Assembly: GCA_965207385.1 (NCBI GenBank)
Contig: CBDBLZ010000020.1
Span: 248,001-312,000 of the forward strand
Reading direction: 5' to 3'
Origin: CAZXEU01 sp965207385
GTDB lineage: Bacteria > Bacteroidota > Rhodothermia > Rhodothermales > Bin80
Length of the DNA stretch: 64,000 nucleotides
Both the position numbers and the translations under genes were made by a program. Below, in pieces: positions 8,572 through 17,733 of this stretch (within the stretch, counting starts at the first letter, position 1; every line of letters begins with the position of its first letter). Below the pieces are notes generated by a model. The model saw only the letters and a program-made list of their open reading frames with translations. It was not told the origin of the DNA and ran no database searches.

Positions 8572-9023
8572 GCTGGTGCGGGGCCGTAGCGCAAGATCCG
8601 CCGCGCAACCCCTTCTGTCAGAACGTCCGGCTACGCGGCCGGACACGGGCGGCCGCAGCGCGAATGCTGCCAGTTATATTACTGAATCATGGCGAATTCG
8701 TACATGCTGCGGCACAACATGCCCGAAAGAGCGCTCGGCCTGTTACTTGCTGGCAGTGGAGCGATGCACGGCTTGCACGGTGCCGACATCTGTGCTCCTT
8801 CAATTCCCTGCGCACACACCAGCTGTTGATTGGCGGTGCAGACCATGCCTGCCGAGGCTTTGCGCCCGGCCCGGTGCGGAGGCCGGGCACTGGCCAGGCT
8901 GAACCGTCAGCAGCTGTACAAGAGGCCCACCGGGCACGGGTTGTGCGAGCCAGGTGCGGGAACGACAGTCGTAGCGACATTGTCCTATTTTGTTGGGAAC
9001 TACCCGGCAAGACGGGCGCAGGG
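8572..9023. other. Divergent spacer between preT and the DUF1501 operon
   Basis: A 452-nt region that should hold the promoters of both divergent operons. An A+T-rich patch AGTTATATTACTGAATCATG near 8671-8693 and another with TTGTCCTATTTTGTTGG at 8979-8997 are the best promoter candidates, but neither is decisive. The DUF1501 frame is open through it, yet the translated stretch has no domain and lies before an obvious Tat signal. I see no structured RNA. Confidence 0.4.
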
Positions 9024-10457
9024 ATGCACGAATGCCACAGCTACAGGCCAATCGCTTCGCGCAGGGAGTTTCTCTCGAGTCTCGGCCTGGGTTTGGGGGG
9101 CCTGGCGCTCTCGTCCCTCGTGCATCCACGACGTGCCCTTGCCGCACCCTCCCCGCACGGGGCAACGGGGGGCGTGCCACGCGCCACGCGCGTGATCTAC
9201 CTCTTTCAGAGCGGGGGACCGTCCCAGTTCGAGCTTTTCGACTACAAGCCTGTGGTAAACCGAATGCACGGGGAGGAGCTTCCGGACTCCGTGCGGCGGG
9301 GCCAGCGCCTGACAGGCATGACCGGTTTCCAGAATTCGCTTCCCCTCGCGCGGTCTCACTTTTCTTTCGCCCAACACGGCGAATGCGGCGCATGGGTAAG
9401 CGAGCTGATGCCGGAAACGGCGCGGTTTGTCGATGAACTCTGCTTTGTCAAGTCCATGCACACGGAGGCCATCAATCACGATCCGGCCATCACGTTCTTC
9501 CAGACGGGCTCGCAGATTGCCGGCCGTCCCTCCGTGGGCTCGTGGCTGAGCTACGGACTGGGTAGCGATAACGAAAACCTGCCAGCTTTCTGCGTGCTAA
9601 TTACCAAGGAAAAGGGCGGGCAACCGCTGTACGCCAGACTGTGGGGGAACGGGTTTCTGCCTTCGTTGCACCAGGGCGTACAGTTCCGCTCTGGCAGCGA
9701 TCCCGTACTGTATCTAAGTAACCCGGACGGCGTCTCCATGGAGAGCAGGCGCCTGATGCTGGACAGGCTGCGGGACCTGCACCTGCTGCAGAAGGAGCGG
9801 GCCGAGGACGACGCAATGGAATCCAGGATAGCCCAGTATGAGATGGCATACCGGATGCAAACTTCCGTGCCAGAGGTCATGGACCTGTCAGACGAGCCGG
9901 AACATATCTTTGAGCTGTACGGCGAAGATTCGCGAGAGCCAGGCACATTTGCCGCCAACTGTCTCCTTGCGCGGCGCCTGGCCGAGCGGGGCGTGCGCTT
10001 CATCCAGCTGTTTCACCAGGGTTGGGACCACCACGGGGGCCTGCCACAAGGCATTCGGCAGCAGAGCAGGGAAACCGACCGGGCCTCGGCCGCGCTCGTA
10101 GGAGACCTCAAGCAGCGCGGCATGCTTGATGACACCCTCGTCGTGTGGGGCGGCGAATTCGGGCGCACCAACTATTGTCAGGGACGCCTGACCGACAGCG
10201 ACTACGGAAGGGATCATCATCCCAGGTGCTTTACGCTGTGGATGGCGGGAGGCGGCGTAAGGCCCGGCTTCAGCTTCGGAAGAACCGACGATTTCGGGTA
10301 CAACATTGTTCAGGACCCCGTTCACGTCCATGACTTCCAGGCCACCATGCTGCATCTTCTGGGCATTGATCACGAGCGGCTTACATTCAAGCACCAGGGG
10401 CGCCGCTACCGGCTGACGGATGTCCACGGGGAAGTCGTGAACCAGGTACTGGCCTAG
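9024..10457 (+). CDS. DUF1501 protein with Tat signal (copy 1)
   Basis: 477 aa from the ATG at 9024. The N-terminus has SRREFLSSLGLGLGGLALSS, a twin-arginine signal, so the folded protein is exported. The DUF1501 core follows: FQSGGPSQFELFDYKP, AWVSELMPETARFVDELCFVKSMHT, SVGSWLSYGLGS, RGVRFIQLFHQGWDHHG, LVVWGGEFGRTNY, DHHPRCFTLWMAGGGVRPG, and a C-terminal HVHDFQATMLHLLGIDHERL. The family has an alkaline-phosphatase/sulfatase-like fold and is usually encoded beside DUF1549/DUF1553 cytochrome proteins, as here. The biochemical activity is unknown. It is first in a six-gene operon; its TAG overlaps the GTG of the next gene. Confidence 0.92.
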   Translation: MHECHSYRPIASRREFLSSLGLGLGGLALSSLVHPRRALAAPSPHGATGGVPRATRVIYLFQSGGPSQFELFDYKPVVNRMHGEELPDSVRRGQRLTGMTGFQNSLPLARSHFSFAQHGECGAWVSELMPETARFVDELCFVKSMHTEAINHDPAITFFQTGSQIAGRPSVGSWLSYGLGSDNENLPAFCVLITKEKGGQPLYARLWGNGFLPSLHQGVQFRSGSDPVLYLSNPDGVSMESRRLMLDRLRDLHLLQKERAEDDAMESRIAQYEMAYRMQTSVPEVMDLSDEPEHIFELYGEDSREPGTFAANCLLARRLAERGVRFIQLFHQGWDHHGGLPQGIRQQSRETDRASAALVGDLKQRGMLDDTLVVWGGEFGRTNYCQGRLTDSDYGRDHHPRCFTLWMAGGGVRPGFSFGRTDDFGYNIVQDPVHVHDFQATMLHLLGIDHERLTFKHQGRRYRLTDVHGEVVNQVLA

Positions 10458-12970
10458 TGAGATTCTGGAACATGCACCGAGCACCTGCCAAATCCTTGCT
10501 CCACAAGCTCCGGCTGTTTTGCGTGTTCCTAGTTGCCGCGACTTGCGCGGGCTGCGAGAGCAATTCCGACATCTCTTTCAACCGCGATATTCGGCCGATT
10601 CTCAACGAGCGCTGCGTATCCTGCCACGGTGGAATCAAGAGACAGGCCGACCTGAACCTGCTATGGCGAGAAGACGCCACAAGGCCGGCAGAATCCGGCA
10701 AGGCAGCCATTGTGCCGCACAAGCCGGCAGAGAGCGAACTCATTCGGCGCGTATCGCTCGGCGCACCGCAAGACCGGATGCCGCAGGATGACCATCCGCT
10801 TGATGCAGACGAAATCAGAAAACTGCGCCGGTGGATTGCGAGCGGCGCCCCGTGGGATGTCCACTGGGCTTACCGGGCGCCGGTAAGCCCCGAATTGCCG
10901 CGCATCTCGCTCGTTGCTTGGCCACGGTCCGGACTGGACCACTTCGTCCTGCACCGACTGGAGAGCGAGGATTTGTCGCCATCTCCAGAGGCAGAGTGCC
11001 CCCAGCTTGTCCGGCGCGTAACGCTCGACCTAATCGGTCTCGCACCGACATTGGAAGACACAAGGGACGCCTGTGGCCCTGAGGGATACGAGGCGTACGT
11101 GGATCGCCTGCTCGCGTCCCCGCGCTTTGGCGAGCGCTGGGCCGCCATGTGGCTGGACCTGGCCCGATATGCCGATTCCAAGGGGTACGAAAAGGACATC
11201 CCACGGACAATCTGGCGCTATCGTGACTGGGTCATCCGGGCATTCAACGATGACATGCCGTTTGATCAATTCACCATCGAACAGCTGGCCGGGGACTTGC
11301 TTCCCGATGCCACGGTAGAGCAGCGCATAGCAACGGCCTTCCACCGCAACACCATGACCAATACGGAGGGAGGAACCGACGACGAGGAATTTCGCGTGGC
11401 CGCCGTTATTGACCGCGTAAACACGACCTGGGAAGTGTGGCAGGGCACGTCCATGAGCTGTGTACAGTGTCATGGCCACCCCTACGATCCCTTCCGCCAC
11501 GAAGACTATTACCGCCTGTTTGCCTTCTTCAACAATACAGCGGATCGAGACCAGGACGACGAGTATCCGACGGTGCCGCAGTTCGCAGCTGGCGACTCGG
11601 CTCGCGGTCACGCCCTGCTGCAAGAGCTGGAGTCTCTTGAGCACGAGATACTTGCGGTCACGGCCTCCGAGAGTGTTGCCAGGCAGCGGCGCGAATGGGA
11701 AGGGCGGCTGGATGAACCGGCCGTAATTGGACGGGTGCGGGGCATGCTGCAGAACGAAGTGCGCAGAATCGTCCAGACACCGGAAGAGGATCGCGACGGA
11801 GCCCAGAAGGCACTCCTGGACCGTGTTTATGGGGGCATTCACGACCTTCCGCGCCTAGACTCCCTGCGCCATGAGCGTAGCGAGTCGAACAGGCAGCTTG
11901 CGGACCTGGAGGCCATGTACACTCCGGTCATGAAGGAGCTGCCGCCAGAAATGCGCCGCACGACCCGCCTGTTCGAGCGGGGCAGCTTCCTGGCAAAGCG
12001 CCAGGTGGTTAAGCCGGGCATCCCTTCCGCACTGCCGCCGCTTTCTGCGGATGCGCCGCGGACCAGGCTCGGTCTGGCGGAATGGCTGGTTAGCGCCGAC
12101 AATCCGCTCACAGCACGGGTGACAGTGAACCGGTTCTGGGAACAGCTCTTCGGCACGGGCATCGTGGAATCTCTGGAGGATTTTGGGACGCAGGGCGCGG
12201 CCCCGTCCCATCCCCTGCTTCTCGATTACCTGGCCGTCCGGTTTCAGGAAACCCACGACTGGAGCGTCAAGAGTCTGCTGCGGGAAATCGTAACCAGTGC
12301 CACTTACCGGCAGGATTCCCGTGCAACGTCCGAGATCCTGGAGCGCGATCCATTGAATAGGCTGCTCGCCAGGGGGCCGCGATTCCGTTTATCTGCAGAG
12401 CAGATTCGAGACCAGGCGCTCTTTGTCAGCGGCCTTCTCAGCGACAAGATGTTCGGACCGGGCGTAAAGCCGCCACAGCCGGAGGGCTTGTGGCAGAATC
12501 CCTACGACGCCTCAAAGTGGGAGACCAGCTACGATGAAGATCGTTACCGGCGTGGCATCTATACGTACTGGCGCCGAACGGTGCCGTATCCGTCCATGGT
12601 AACATTTGGTAGCCCGAGCCGCGAATTTTGCGTTTCACGGCGCATTCGAACCAATACGCCGCTCCAGGCACTCGTGACGCTCAATGACCCTGCTTTCGTC
12701 GAGGCGGCAAAGGCCTTGGCCATTCGCATGCGTGCCACCGGTGCCACGGCATCCGATAGGCTCTCTGCCGGCTATCGGATGGCCATGGCGGAATCTCCCT
12801 CCGGCGAAACGCTTCGCAGTCTGGCCGGCCTGTACGAGGATGCGATGGCCCACTACCTGTCCAGCCCGAATGAAGCCGTGCGTCTGGGAGGCGACAACCC
12901 TGAACTGGCCGCGCTTACGCTGGCTGCCAATGCCATACTCAATCTTGACCAGTTTGTAACAAAGCAGTAG
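10457..12970 (+). CDS. PSD1/DUF1549/DUF1553 c-type cytochrome protein
   Basis: 837 aa, start GTG overlapping the previous stop by one base (an ATG five codons later is an alternative). A membrane-targeting N-terminus with a Cys pair at residues 30 and 33 could be a lipobox. A c-type heme motif CVSCHG (C53-H57) sits in a Planctomycete-cytochrome-C domain with a RMPQDDHPL stretch. DUF1549 follows, with RWAAMWLDLARYADSKGYEKD and the second heme-like motif CVQCHGHPYDPF (C335-H339). DUF1553 follows, with TARVTVNRFWEQLFGTGIVES and RRIRTNTPLQALVTLNDP near the end. Such proteins are partners of DUF1501 proteins; a redox role on the cell surface is plausible but unproven. Confidence 0.92.
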   Translation: MRFWNMHRAPAKSLLHKLRLFCVFLVAATCAGCESNSDISFNRDIRPILNERCVSCHGGIKRQADLNLLWREDATRPAESGKAAIVPHKPAESELIRRVSLGAPQDRMPQDDHPLDADEIRKLRRWIASGAPWDVHWAYRAPVSPELPRISLVAWPRSGLDHFVLHRLESEDLSPSPEAECPQLVRRVTLDLIGLAPTLEDTRDACGPEGYEAYVDRLLASPRFGERWAAMWLDLARYADSKGYEKDIPRTIWRYRDWVIRAFNDDMPFDQFTIEQLAGDLLPDATVEQRIATAFHRNTMTNTEGGTDDEEFRVAAVIDRVNTTWEVWQGTSMSCVQCHGHPYDPFRHEDYYRLFAFFNNTADRDQDDEYPTVPQFAAGDSARGHALLQELESLEHEILAVTASESVARQRREWEGRLDEPAVIGRVRGMLQNEVRRIVQTPEEDRDGAQKALLDRVYGGIHDLPRLDSLRHERSESNRQLADLEAMYTPVMKELPPEMRRTTRLFERGSFLAKRQVVKPGIPSALPPLSADAPRTRLGLAEWLVSADNPLTARVTVNRFWEQLFGTGIVESLEDFGTQGAAPSHPLLLDYLAVRFQETHDWSVKSLLREIVTSATYRQDSRATSEILERDPLNRLLARGPRFRLSAEQIRDQALFVSGLLSDKMFGPGVKPPQPEGLWQNPYDASKWETSYDEDRYRRGIYTYWRRTVPYPSMVTFGSPSREFCVSRRIRTNTPLQALVTLNDPAFVEAAKALAIRMRATGATASDRLSAGYRMAMAESPSGETLRSLAGLYEDAMAHYLSSPNEAVRLGGDNPELAALTLAANAILNLDQFVTKQ

Positions 12971-12975
12971 GCTCC

Positions 12976-14436
12976 ATGAAGCTGATGCACGAAGCCCGGA
13001 ATGCGCAGTTGCAGCATGTGACCCGCCGCCATTTCCTGCGCACGTGTGGCGTAGGGATGGGTGCCATGGCCTTTGCCACGCTTGGCGGCGCAAGTGCTGC
13101 CGCCACACGCACGACGGATCCGCTCGCCAACCGCCCTCCCCATTTCGCGCCCCGGGCCAAACGGGTCATATTCCTGCACATGGCCGGAGGGCCATCATCG
13201 CTTGAGCTCTTTGACTACAAGCCCACGCTTGCGCAGCTTGACGGTCAGCAGTGCCCCGGCTCACTGCTGGAGGGCAAGCGGTTTGCATTCATTCGCGGCG
13301 TACCCAAGATGCTCGGGCCACAGGCAACATTCCGGCAGCATGGCGAATCCGGAGCGTGGGTCTCCGACCATCTGCCCCATTTCTCCGGGGTAGTAGACCA
13401 CGTGGCCTTTCTCAAGGCCATGCACACGGACGAATTCAACCATGCGCCCGCCCAACTGCTTGTTCACAGCGGCAGCCCCAGACTCGGTCGGCCGAGCATG
13501 GGATCGTGGGTCACGTACGGGCTCGGGACAGAGAATCAGAATCTCCCTGCCTTCGTCGTCTTGCTTTCCGGCGGCGTCGCACCAGATGCCGGGGCCAGCG
13601 TTTACGGCAGCGGCTTTCTGCCCACCATTTACCAGGGCGTGCAGTGTCGATCAAAGGGGGATCCCGTCCTTTTCCTTTCAGATCCGGATGGCCTCCCTCG
13701 CGATTTGCGTCGGCGGTCCATAGAAGCCATCAATGCGATCAATAAAGAGCAGCACCAGGAAGTGGGGGACCCGGAAATCCTCACTCGCATTGCCCAGTAC
13801 GAAATGGCCTTCCGCATGCAGACATCTGTGCCGGAAGCTATGGATATCGGGCGCGAGCCGGCCTACATCCACTCCATGTACGGCACGGAACCCGGACAGA
13901 CCTCTTTTGCCAATAATTGTCTCCTCGCCCGGCGCCTGGTAGAGAGAGGAGTACGGTTTGTACAGCTCTTTCACTGGGGATGGGACTCCCATGGCGCGGG
14001 AGAAAGCGAAGCGCTCAACGGAGGATTTCTGCAGCGTTGCCTGGAAACGGATCGTGCCGTGGCAGCATTGCTACGGGATCTGGCACAACGCGGTCTACTG
14101 GATGAAACGCTCGTTATCTGGGGAGGCGAGTTTGGACGCACTCCCATGCTGGAAAACAGATCGGGATCTGACAATCCGTTTGTAGGACGTGACCACCACA
14201 GCGACGCCTATACCATGTGGATGGCCGGAGGCGGAATCCGCAGTGGCACAACGCACGGTGAAACAGACGAGATCGGATACCAGGGAATCAGCGGTCGCAC
14301 CCATGTGCATGATCTGCAGGCGACCATTCTGTATCTTCTTGGCTTCGACCACGAACGACTCACATATCCGTTCCAGGGCCGAGACTTTCGCCTGACGGAT
14401 GTCCATGGCAACGTCGTGCATGAAGTGATAGCCTGA
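12976..14436 (+). CDS. DUF1501 protein with Tat signal (copy 2)
   Basis: 486 aa. A Tat signal TRRHFLRTCGVGMGAMAFAT leads into the same domain as the protein at 9024-10457, with matching blocks GGPSSLELFDYKPTL, AWVSDHLPHFSG, SMGSWVTYGLGTENQNLPAF, RGVRFVQLFHWGWDSHG, WGGEFGRTP, DHHSDAYTMWMAGGGIR and HVHDLQATILYLLGFDHERL. The two copies are paralogs flanking the cytochrome gene, which suggests duplication of a DUF1501/DUF1553 pair. It lies 5 nt after the cytochrome gene. Substrate and reaction are unknown. Confidence 0.92.
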   Translation: MKLMHEARNAQLQHVTRRHFLRTCGVGMGAMAFATLGGASAAATRTTDPLANRPPHFAPRAKRVIFLHMAGGPSSLELFDYKPTLAQLDGQQCPGSLLEGKRFAFIRGVPKMLGPQATFRQHGESGAWVSDHLPHFSGVVDHVAFLKAMHTDEFNHAPAQLLVHSGSPRLGRPSMGSWVTYGLGTENQNLPAFVVLLSGGVAPDAGASVYGSGFLPTIYQGVQCRSKGDPVLFLSDPDGLPRDLRRRSIEAINAINKEQHQEVGDPEILTRIAQYEMAFRMQTSVPEAMDIGREPAYIHSMYGTEPGQTSFANNCLLARRLVERGVRFVQLFHWGWDSHGAGESEALNGGFLQRCLETDRAVAALLRDLAQRGLLDETLVIWGGEFGRTPMLENRSGSDNPFVGRDHHSDAYTMWMAGGGIRSGTTHGETDEIGYQGISGRTHVHDLQATILYLLGFDHERLTYPFQGRDFRLTDVHGNVVHEVIA

Positions 14437-14453
14437 TCCCCGCACCTGAATCC

Positions 14454-15944
14454 ATGAAGAAATCTGCGATTGCTCTCCTTGCCGGCCTGCTAATCTTTCT
14501 TCTGCTGCTGATCTTCGTGGGGGGCGGGGCAAGCGATGCCGATCTTTTCCTCGGACGTTTGCACCCGGCGCTGGTACACCTTCCCATCGGCATCCTCCTG
14601 GTTGCCGCGCTGCTGGAGGCCTGGAACAGGCGTGCTGGGGGCTATGACCGTGCCGTTCTTGCCCTGCTGTACTGCGGTGCATGGAGCGCCTTTCTTGCCG
14701 CCTCCGCCGGGCTCTACCTGGCCAAGGGTGGAGGCTACGACCCAACCACCTTCGCTTGGCACAAGCGTATGGGAGTTTTGGTGGCGCTCGCGGCCACGGG
14801 GGCTTATCTGCTCAAGCTGCAAGCCTTCGCCGGTCTTCGCCCGTCTACGCTGCTCGAAAAGCGGGGATATCTCTACTCCATGGCCGGCCTTGTCCTGGTC
14901 ATTGGCCTGACCGGTCATTTGGGAGCGGAGCTTACCCACGGATCCGGCTACCTGACGCGTTACATGCCTGACGGCATCCGCACTCTCATCGGACTTCCAG
15001 AGAAGGCGGACATCGGTCGGCTTCAATTGCAGAATCCGGCGGAGGCTACGGTCTACTCCGCTCTTGTAGAGCCGATTCTGGAGCAACGCTGCGTTTCCTG
15101 TCACGGAGAGAGCGCATCGCGCGGAGGACTACGCCTAGACTCGCCGGAGGCGATGTTTGAGGGGGGCGACGCGGGACCCGCCGTGGTGGCTGGCCGCAGC
15201 GAGGAGAGCGAGCTCATTTACCGTATCTGGCTGCCGCTTGTTGCCGACGAGCACATGCCACCCGAGGGGCGCCCTCAACCGACGGTAGCAGAGGCTGAAA
15301 TACTCCGCTGGTGGATCGACTCCGGAGCATCCCTGGAAGAAACGCTGCCGGATGCCGACATTACGCCCGTCGTGCAGTCCATCCTCGACGGATTCGGTCT
15401 GGACGAAATCAGGACAGGCATCTTTGCTCTGGACGTGTCCATGCCCAGTGCCGACGACGTTGCCGCACTTGCCGAAACCGGCGTCAGCGCCGTCCCGCTG
15501 GCCGAGAACGAACCATTCCTGCAAGTGCGCTGCACGGACCCCGCAGCATGCAGCGGCGAGGCCTTCCAGGAGGCGCTGGGCCGCCTTCCCGACAATATCG
15601 CGTGGCTGGACCTTGGCCGCACGGATGTTGGTGACGAAATACTTCCGGCTGTAGGCTCGCTTAGACACCTGACACGCCTCCACCTGCAGCAGACCCGCGT
15701 AACCGACGCGGGGCTGGAGCATCTGTCGAACCTGGAATACCTGGAGTATCTCAACCTGTACGGGACAAGCGTGACGGACAGCGGCCTTGCTCACCTTGAA
15801 GGCCTGGCCTCGCTTCGCTCACTGTATCTCTGGCAATCTCAGGCGACGGAAGTCGGTGCGGCAGCACTGAACGAGATCCTGCCGGATCTGGAGATCAACC
15901 TTGGCCTGGAGCTGGCACCCGACACCACCCAATCTGAAGAATAG
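14454..15944 (+). CDS. DUF2231-type membrane protein fused to c-type cytochrome and LRR domains
   Basis: 496 aa with three parts. Residues 1-165 have about five membrane helices with RLHPALVHLPIGILLVAALL, the DUF2231 signature. Around residues 200-300 is a Planctomycete-type cytochrome domain with CVSCHGES (C213-H217) and EHMPPEGRPQPT. Residues 360-490 are short leucine-rich repeats of the LxxLxLxxTxVTDAGLxxL kind. The architecture places a heme protein and a binding surface outside the membrane. It is in the operon with DUF1501 and sulfatase genes, 17 nt after the second DUF1501. A role in electron transfer or complex anchoring is inference. Confidence 0.88.
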   Translation: MKKSAIALLAGLLIFLLLLIFVGGGASDADLFLGRLHPALVHLPIGILLVAALLEAWNRRAGGYDRAVLALLYCGAWSAFLAASAGLYLAKGGGYDPTTFAWHKRMGVLVALAATGAYLLKLQAFAGLRPSTLLEKRGYLYSMAGLVLVIGLTGHLGAELTHGSGYLTRYMPDGIRTLIGLPEKADIGRLQLQNPAEATVYSALVEPILEQRCVSCHGESASRGGLRLDSPEAMFEGGDAGPAVVAGRSEESELIYRIWLPLVADEHMPPEGRPQPTVAEAEILRWWIDSGASLEETLPDADITPVVQSILDGFGLDEIRTGIFALDVSMPSADDVAALAETGVSAVPLAENEPFLQVRCTDPAACSGEAFQEALGRLPDNIAWLDLGRTDVGDEILPAVGSLRHLTRLHLQQTRVTDAGLEHLSNLEYLEYLNLYGTSVTDSGLAHLEGLASLRSLYLWQSQATEVGAAALNEILPDLEINLGLELAPDTTQSEE

Positions 15945-15951
15945 AATCGCC

Positions 15952-17733
15952 ATGACGCGCCTTGGCGCAACGCTGACCTTTGTCCTTCCGGCCACAGTAG
16001 CATTTCTTTCCGCCGGATGTTCGTCTTCGGCCCTTCCACCGGAAACGGGTGTGCCGACACTTGAGCGTCCCAATATCCTGTGGGTCTCCGCCGAAGACAT
16101 GGGTCCGCGGCTGGGAGCCTACGGAGACGCCGTGGCGCGTACGCCGAACATTGACGCGCTGGCCTCTCGTGGCACCCGGTATACGCGTGCCTTCACGACG
16201 GCCGGTGTGTGCTCGCCCAGTCGCGCTGCCATCATAACGGGTATGCACCAGGTGTCTTTCGGGGCCCACCACATGCGCACGCTATCCGGAGCCCCGTTCG
16301 CACCTCCGCCGACGCCGTATTCCGTAGTGCCTCCGCACTACGTAAAGACCTTTACGGAGTATCTCCGCGCGGCAGGCTACTACACGACCAACAATGTCAA
16401 GGAAGACTACCAGTTCGAAACACCCGTAACGGCCTGGGATGAATCCAGTAACACCGCCCACTGGCGCGGGCGCCCGGATTCCGACCAGCCTTTCTTTGCC
16501 GTCTTCAACTTTACCACTACGCACGAGAGCCGCATCTGGCCGGATCCGCAGACAGCAATGCGAGAGATGGGCGCGCCGGCAGAATATGCACCACCGGCTC
16601 CCGGGCCGCTTGTCACGGACCCCGAGGCGGTCACCGTGCCTCCGTACTACCCCGACACCCCGGTCGTGCGCCGAGACATTGCCCAGCACTACGACAACAT
16701 AGAGACCATGGATAATCAGGTGGGCGAAGTCCTCTCACAGCTCGAAGAGGATGGGCTCACCGACAACACCATCGTGTTCTTTTGGAGCGACCACGGTGAC
16801 GGACTGCCGCGCCACAAGCGCTGGCTGTACGACTCCGGACTGCACGTTCCGCTCATCATACAGATGCCGGGCCAGGAGGCCGGAATCGACGACCAGCTGG
16901 TCTCTTTTCTGGACCTGGCACCTACTGTGTTGTCGCTGGCAGGCGTCGAGCCCCCAGCCCACATGCAGGGCCGTGCCGTACTGGGCACGTACGCAGGGAG
17001 CAAGCCGCCGCACGAGTATGTCTTCGCTGCGCGCGACCGGTTCGACGAACAGTACGACATGGTCCGCGCTGTCCGGGATTCCCGCTACAAGTACATACGC
17101 AATTACAGACCCGAAAAGCCTTATGTACTATGGATGGCTTTCGCCAACGCGATGCCTACCATGCAGGAGCTATTCCGCCTTCACGCGGACGGGGCCCTTG
17201 ATCCCGTTCAACAGCTCTGGATGCGGGATCACAGGCCTCAGCACGAACTATACGACACAGAGTCGGACCCCTACGAAATAAACAATCTGGCCTACAACGA
17301 CGCCTTTGTGGAGCGGTTGGCGACCATGCAGCAGGCACTGGATGCCTGGATTGCGCGGTCCGGGGACATGGGATTTGTTCCGGAGCTTGAAATGGTCGAG
17401 GATTTCTGGCCGGATGGAGAGCAGCCGGTTACTGCAGGCGTTGCCATTTTTCCACGCCGGACCATGCAAACGGCCATAAGCGCAGATGCCGATATCCTTG
17501 CGCCTGGTGCCAGCGGGGGAACGTTTGCGGCGCCCGTGGAAATAATCATGTACAGTCCCACGCAGGGAGCATCCATAGCCTACACCACGGACGCCGGGGA
17601 CTATGCGCGTTGGCACTTATATTCCGGGCCCGTCAAGGTGGAAGCGTCCACGACCTTCCGCGCAAAAGCCATTCGCTACGGCTACCGGGAAAGCCCGGAG
17701 ACACGCGTGGAATTCGTCATTGAGGCCGCGTAA
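15952..17733 (+). CDS. Sulfatase lipoprotein with C-terminal chitobiase-like domain
   Basis: 593 aa from the ATG at 15952. The signal ends FLSAGC, a lipobox. RPNILWVSAEDMGP provides metal-binding Asp residues, and GVCSPSRAAIITGMH has the C-x-P-x-R motif whose Cys (C87) is normally converted to formylglycine, the catalytic residue. FFWSDHGDGLPRHKRWLYDSGLHVPL completes the active site. It should hydrolyse sulfate esters, probably on a polysaccharide. The last about 95 residues (after FWPDGEQPVTAG) have IAYTTDAGDYARW and TTFRAKAIRYGYRESP, resembling the chitobiase/hexosaminidase C-terminal (CHB_HEX_C) beta-sandwich domain. No sulfatase-maturing enzyme is encoded in the window. Confidence 0.9.
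   Translation: MTRLGATLTFVLPATVAFLSAGCSSSALPPETGVPTLERPNILWVSAEDMGPRLGAYGDAVARTPNIDALASRGTRYTRAFTTAGVCSPSRAAIITGMHQVSFGAHHMRTLSGAPFAPPPTPYSVVPPHYVKTFTEYLRAAGYYTTNNVKEDYQFETPVTAWDESSNTAHWRGRPDSDQPFFAVFNFTTTHESRIWPDPQTAMREMGAPAEYAPPAPGPLVTDPEAVTVPPYYPDTPVVRRDIAQHYDNIETMDNQVGEVLSQLEEDGLTDNTIVFFWSDHGDGLPRHKRWLYDSGLHVPLIIQMPGQEAGIDDQLVSFLDLAPTVLSLAGVEPPAHMQGRAVLGTYAGSKPPHEYVFAARDRFDEQYDMVRAVRDSRYKYIRNYRPEKPYVLWMAFANAMPTMQELFRLHADGALDPVQQLWMRDHRPQHELYDTESDPYEINNLAYNDAFVERLATMQQALDAWIARSGDMGFVPELEMVEDFWPDGEQPVTAGVAIFPRRTMQTAISADADILAPGASGGTFAAPVEIIMYSPTQGASIAYTTDAGDYARWHLYSGPVKVEASTTFRAKAIRYGYRESPETRVEFVIEAA

Noticed and set aside
8415..9023. In-frame N-terminal extension of the first DUF1501 protein
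   Set aside because: It would place 203 residues before an obvious Tat signal; the ATG at 9024 fits.
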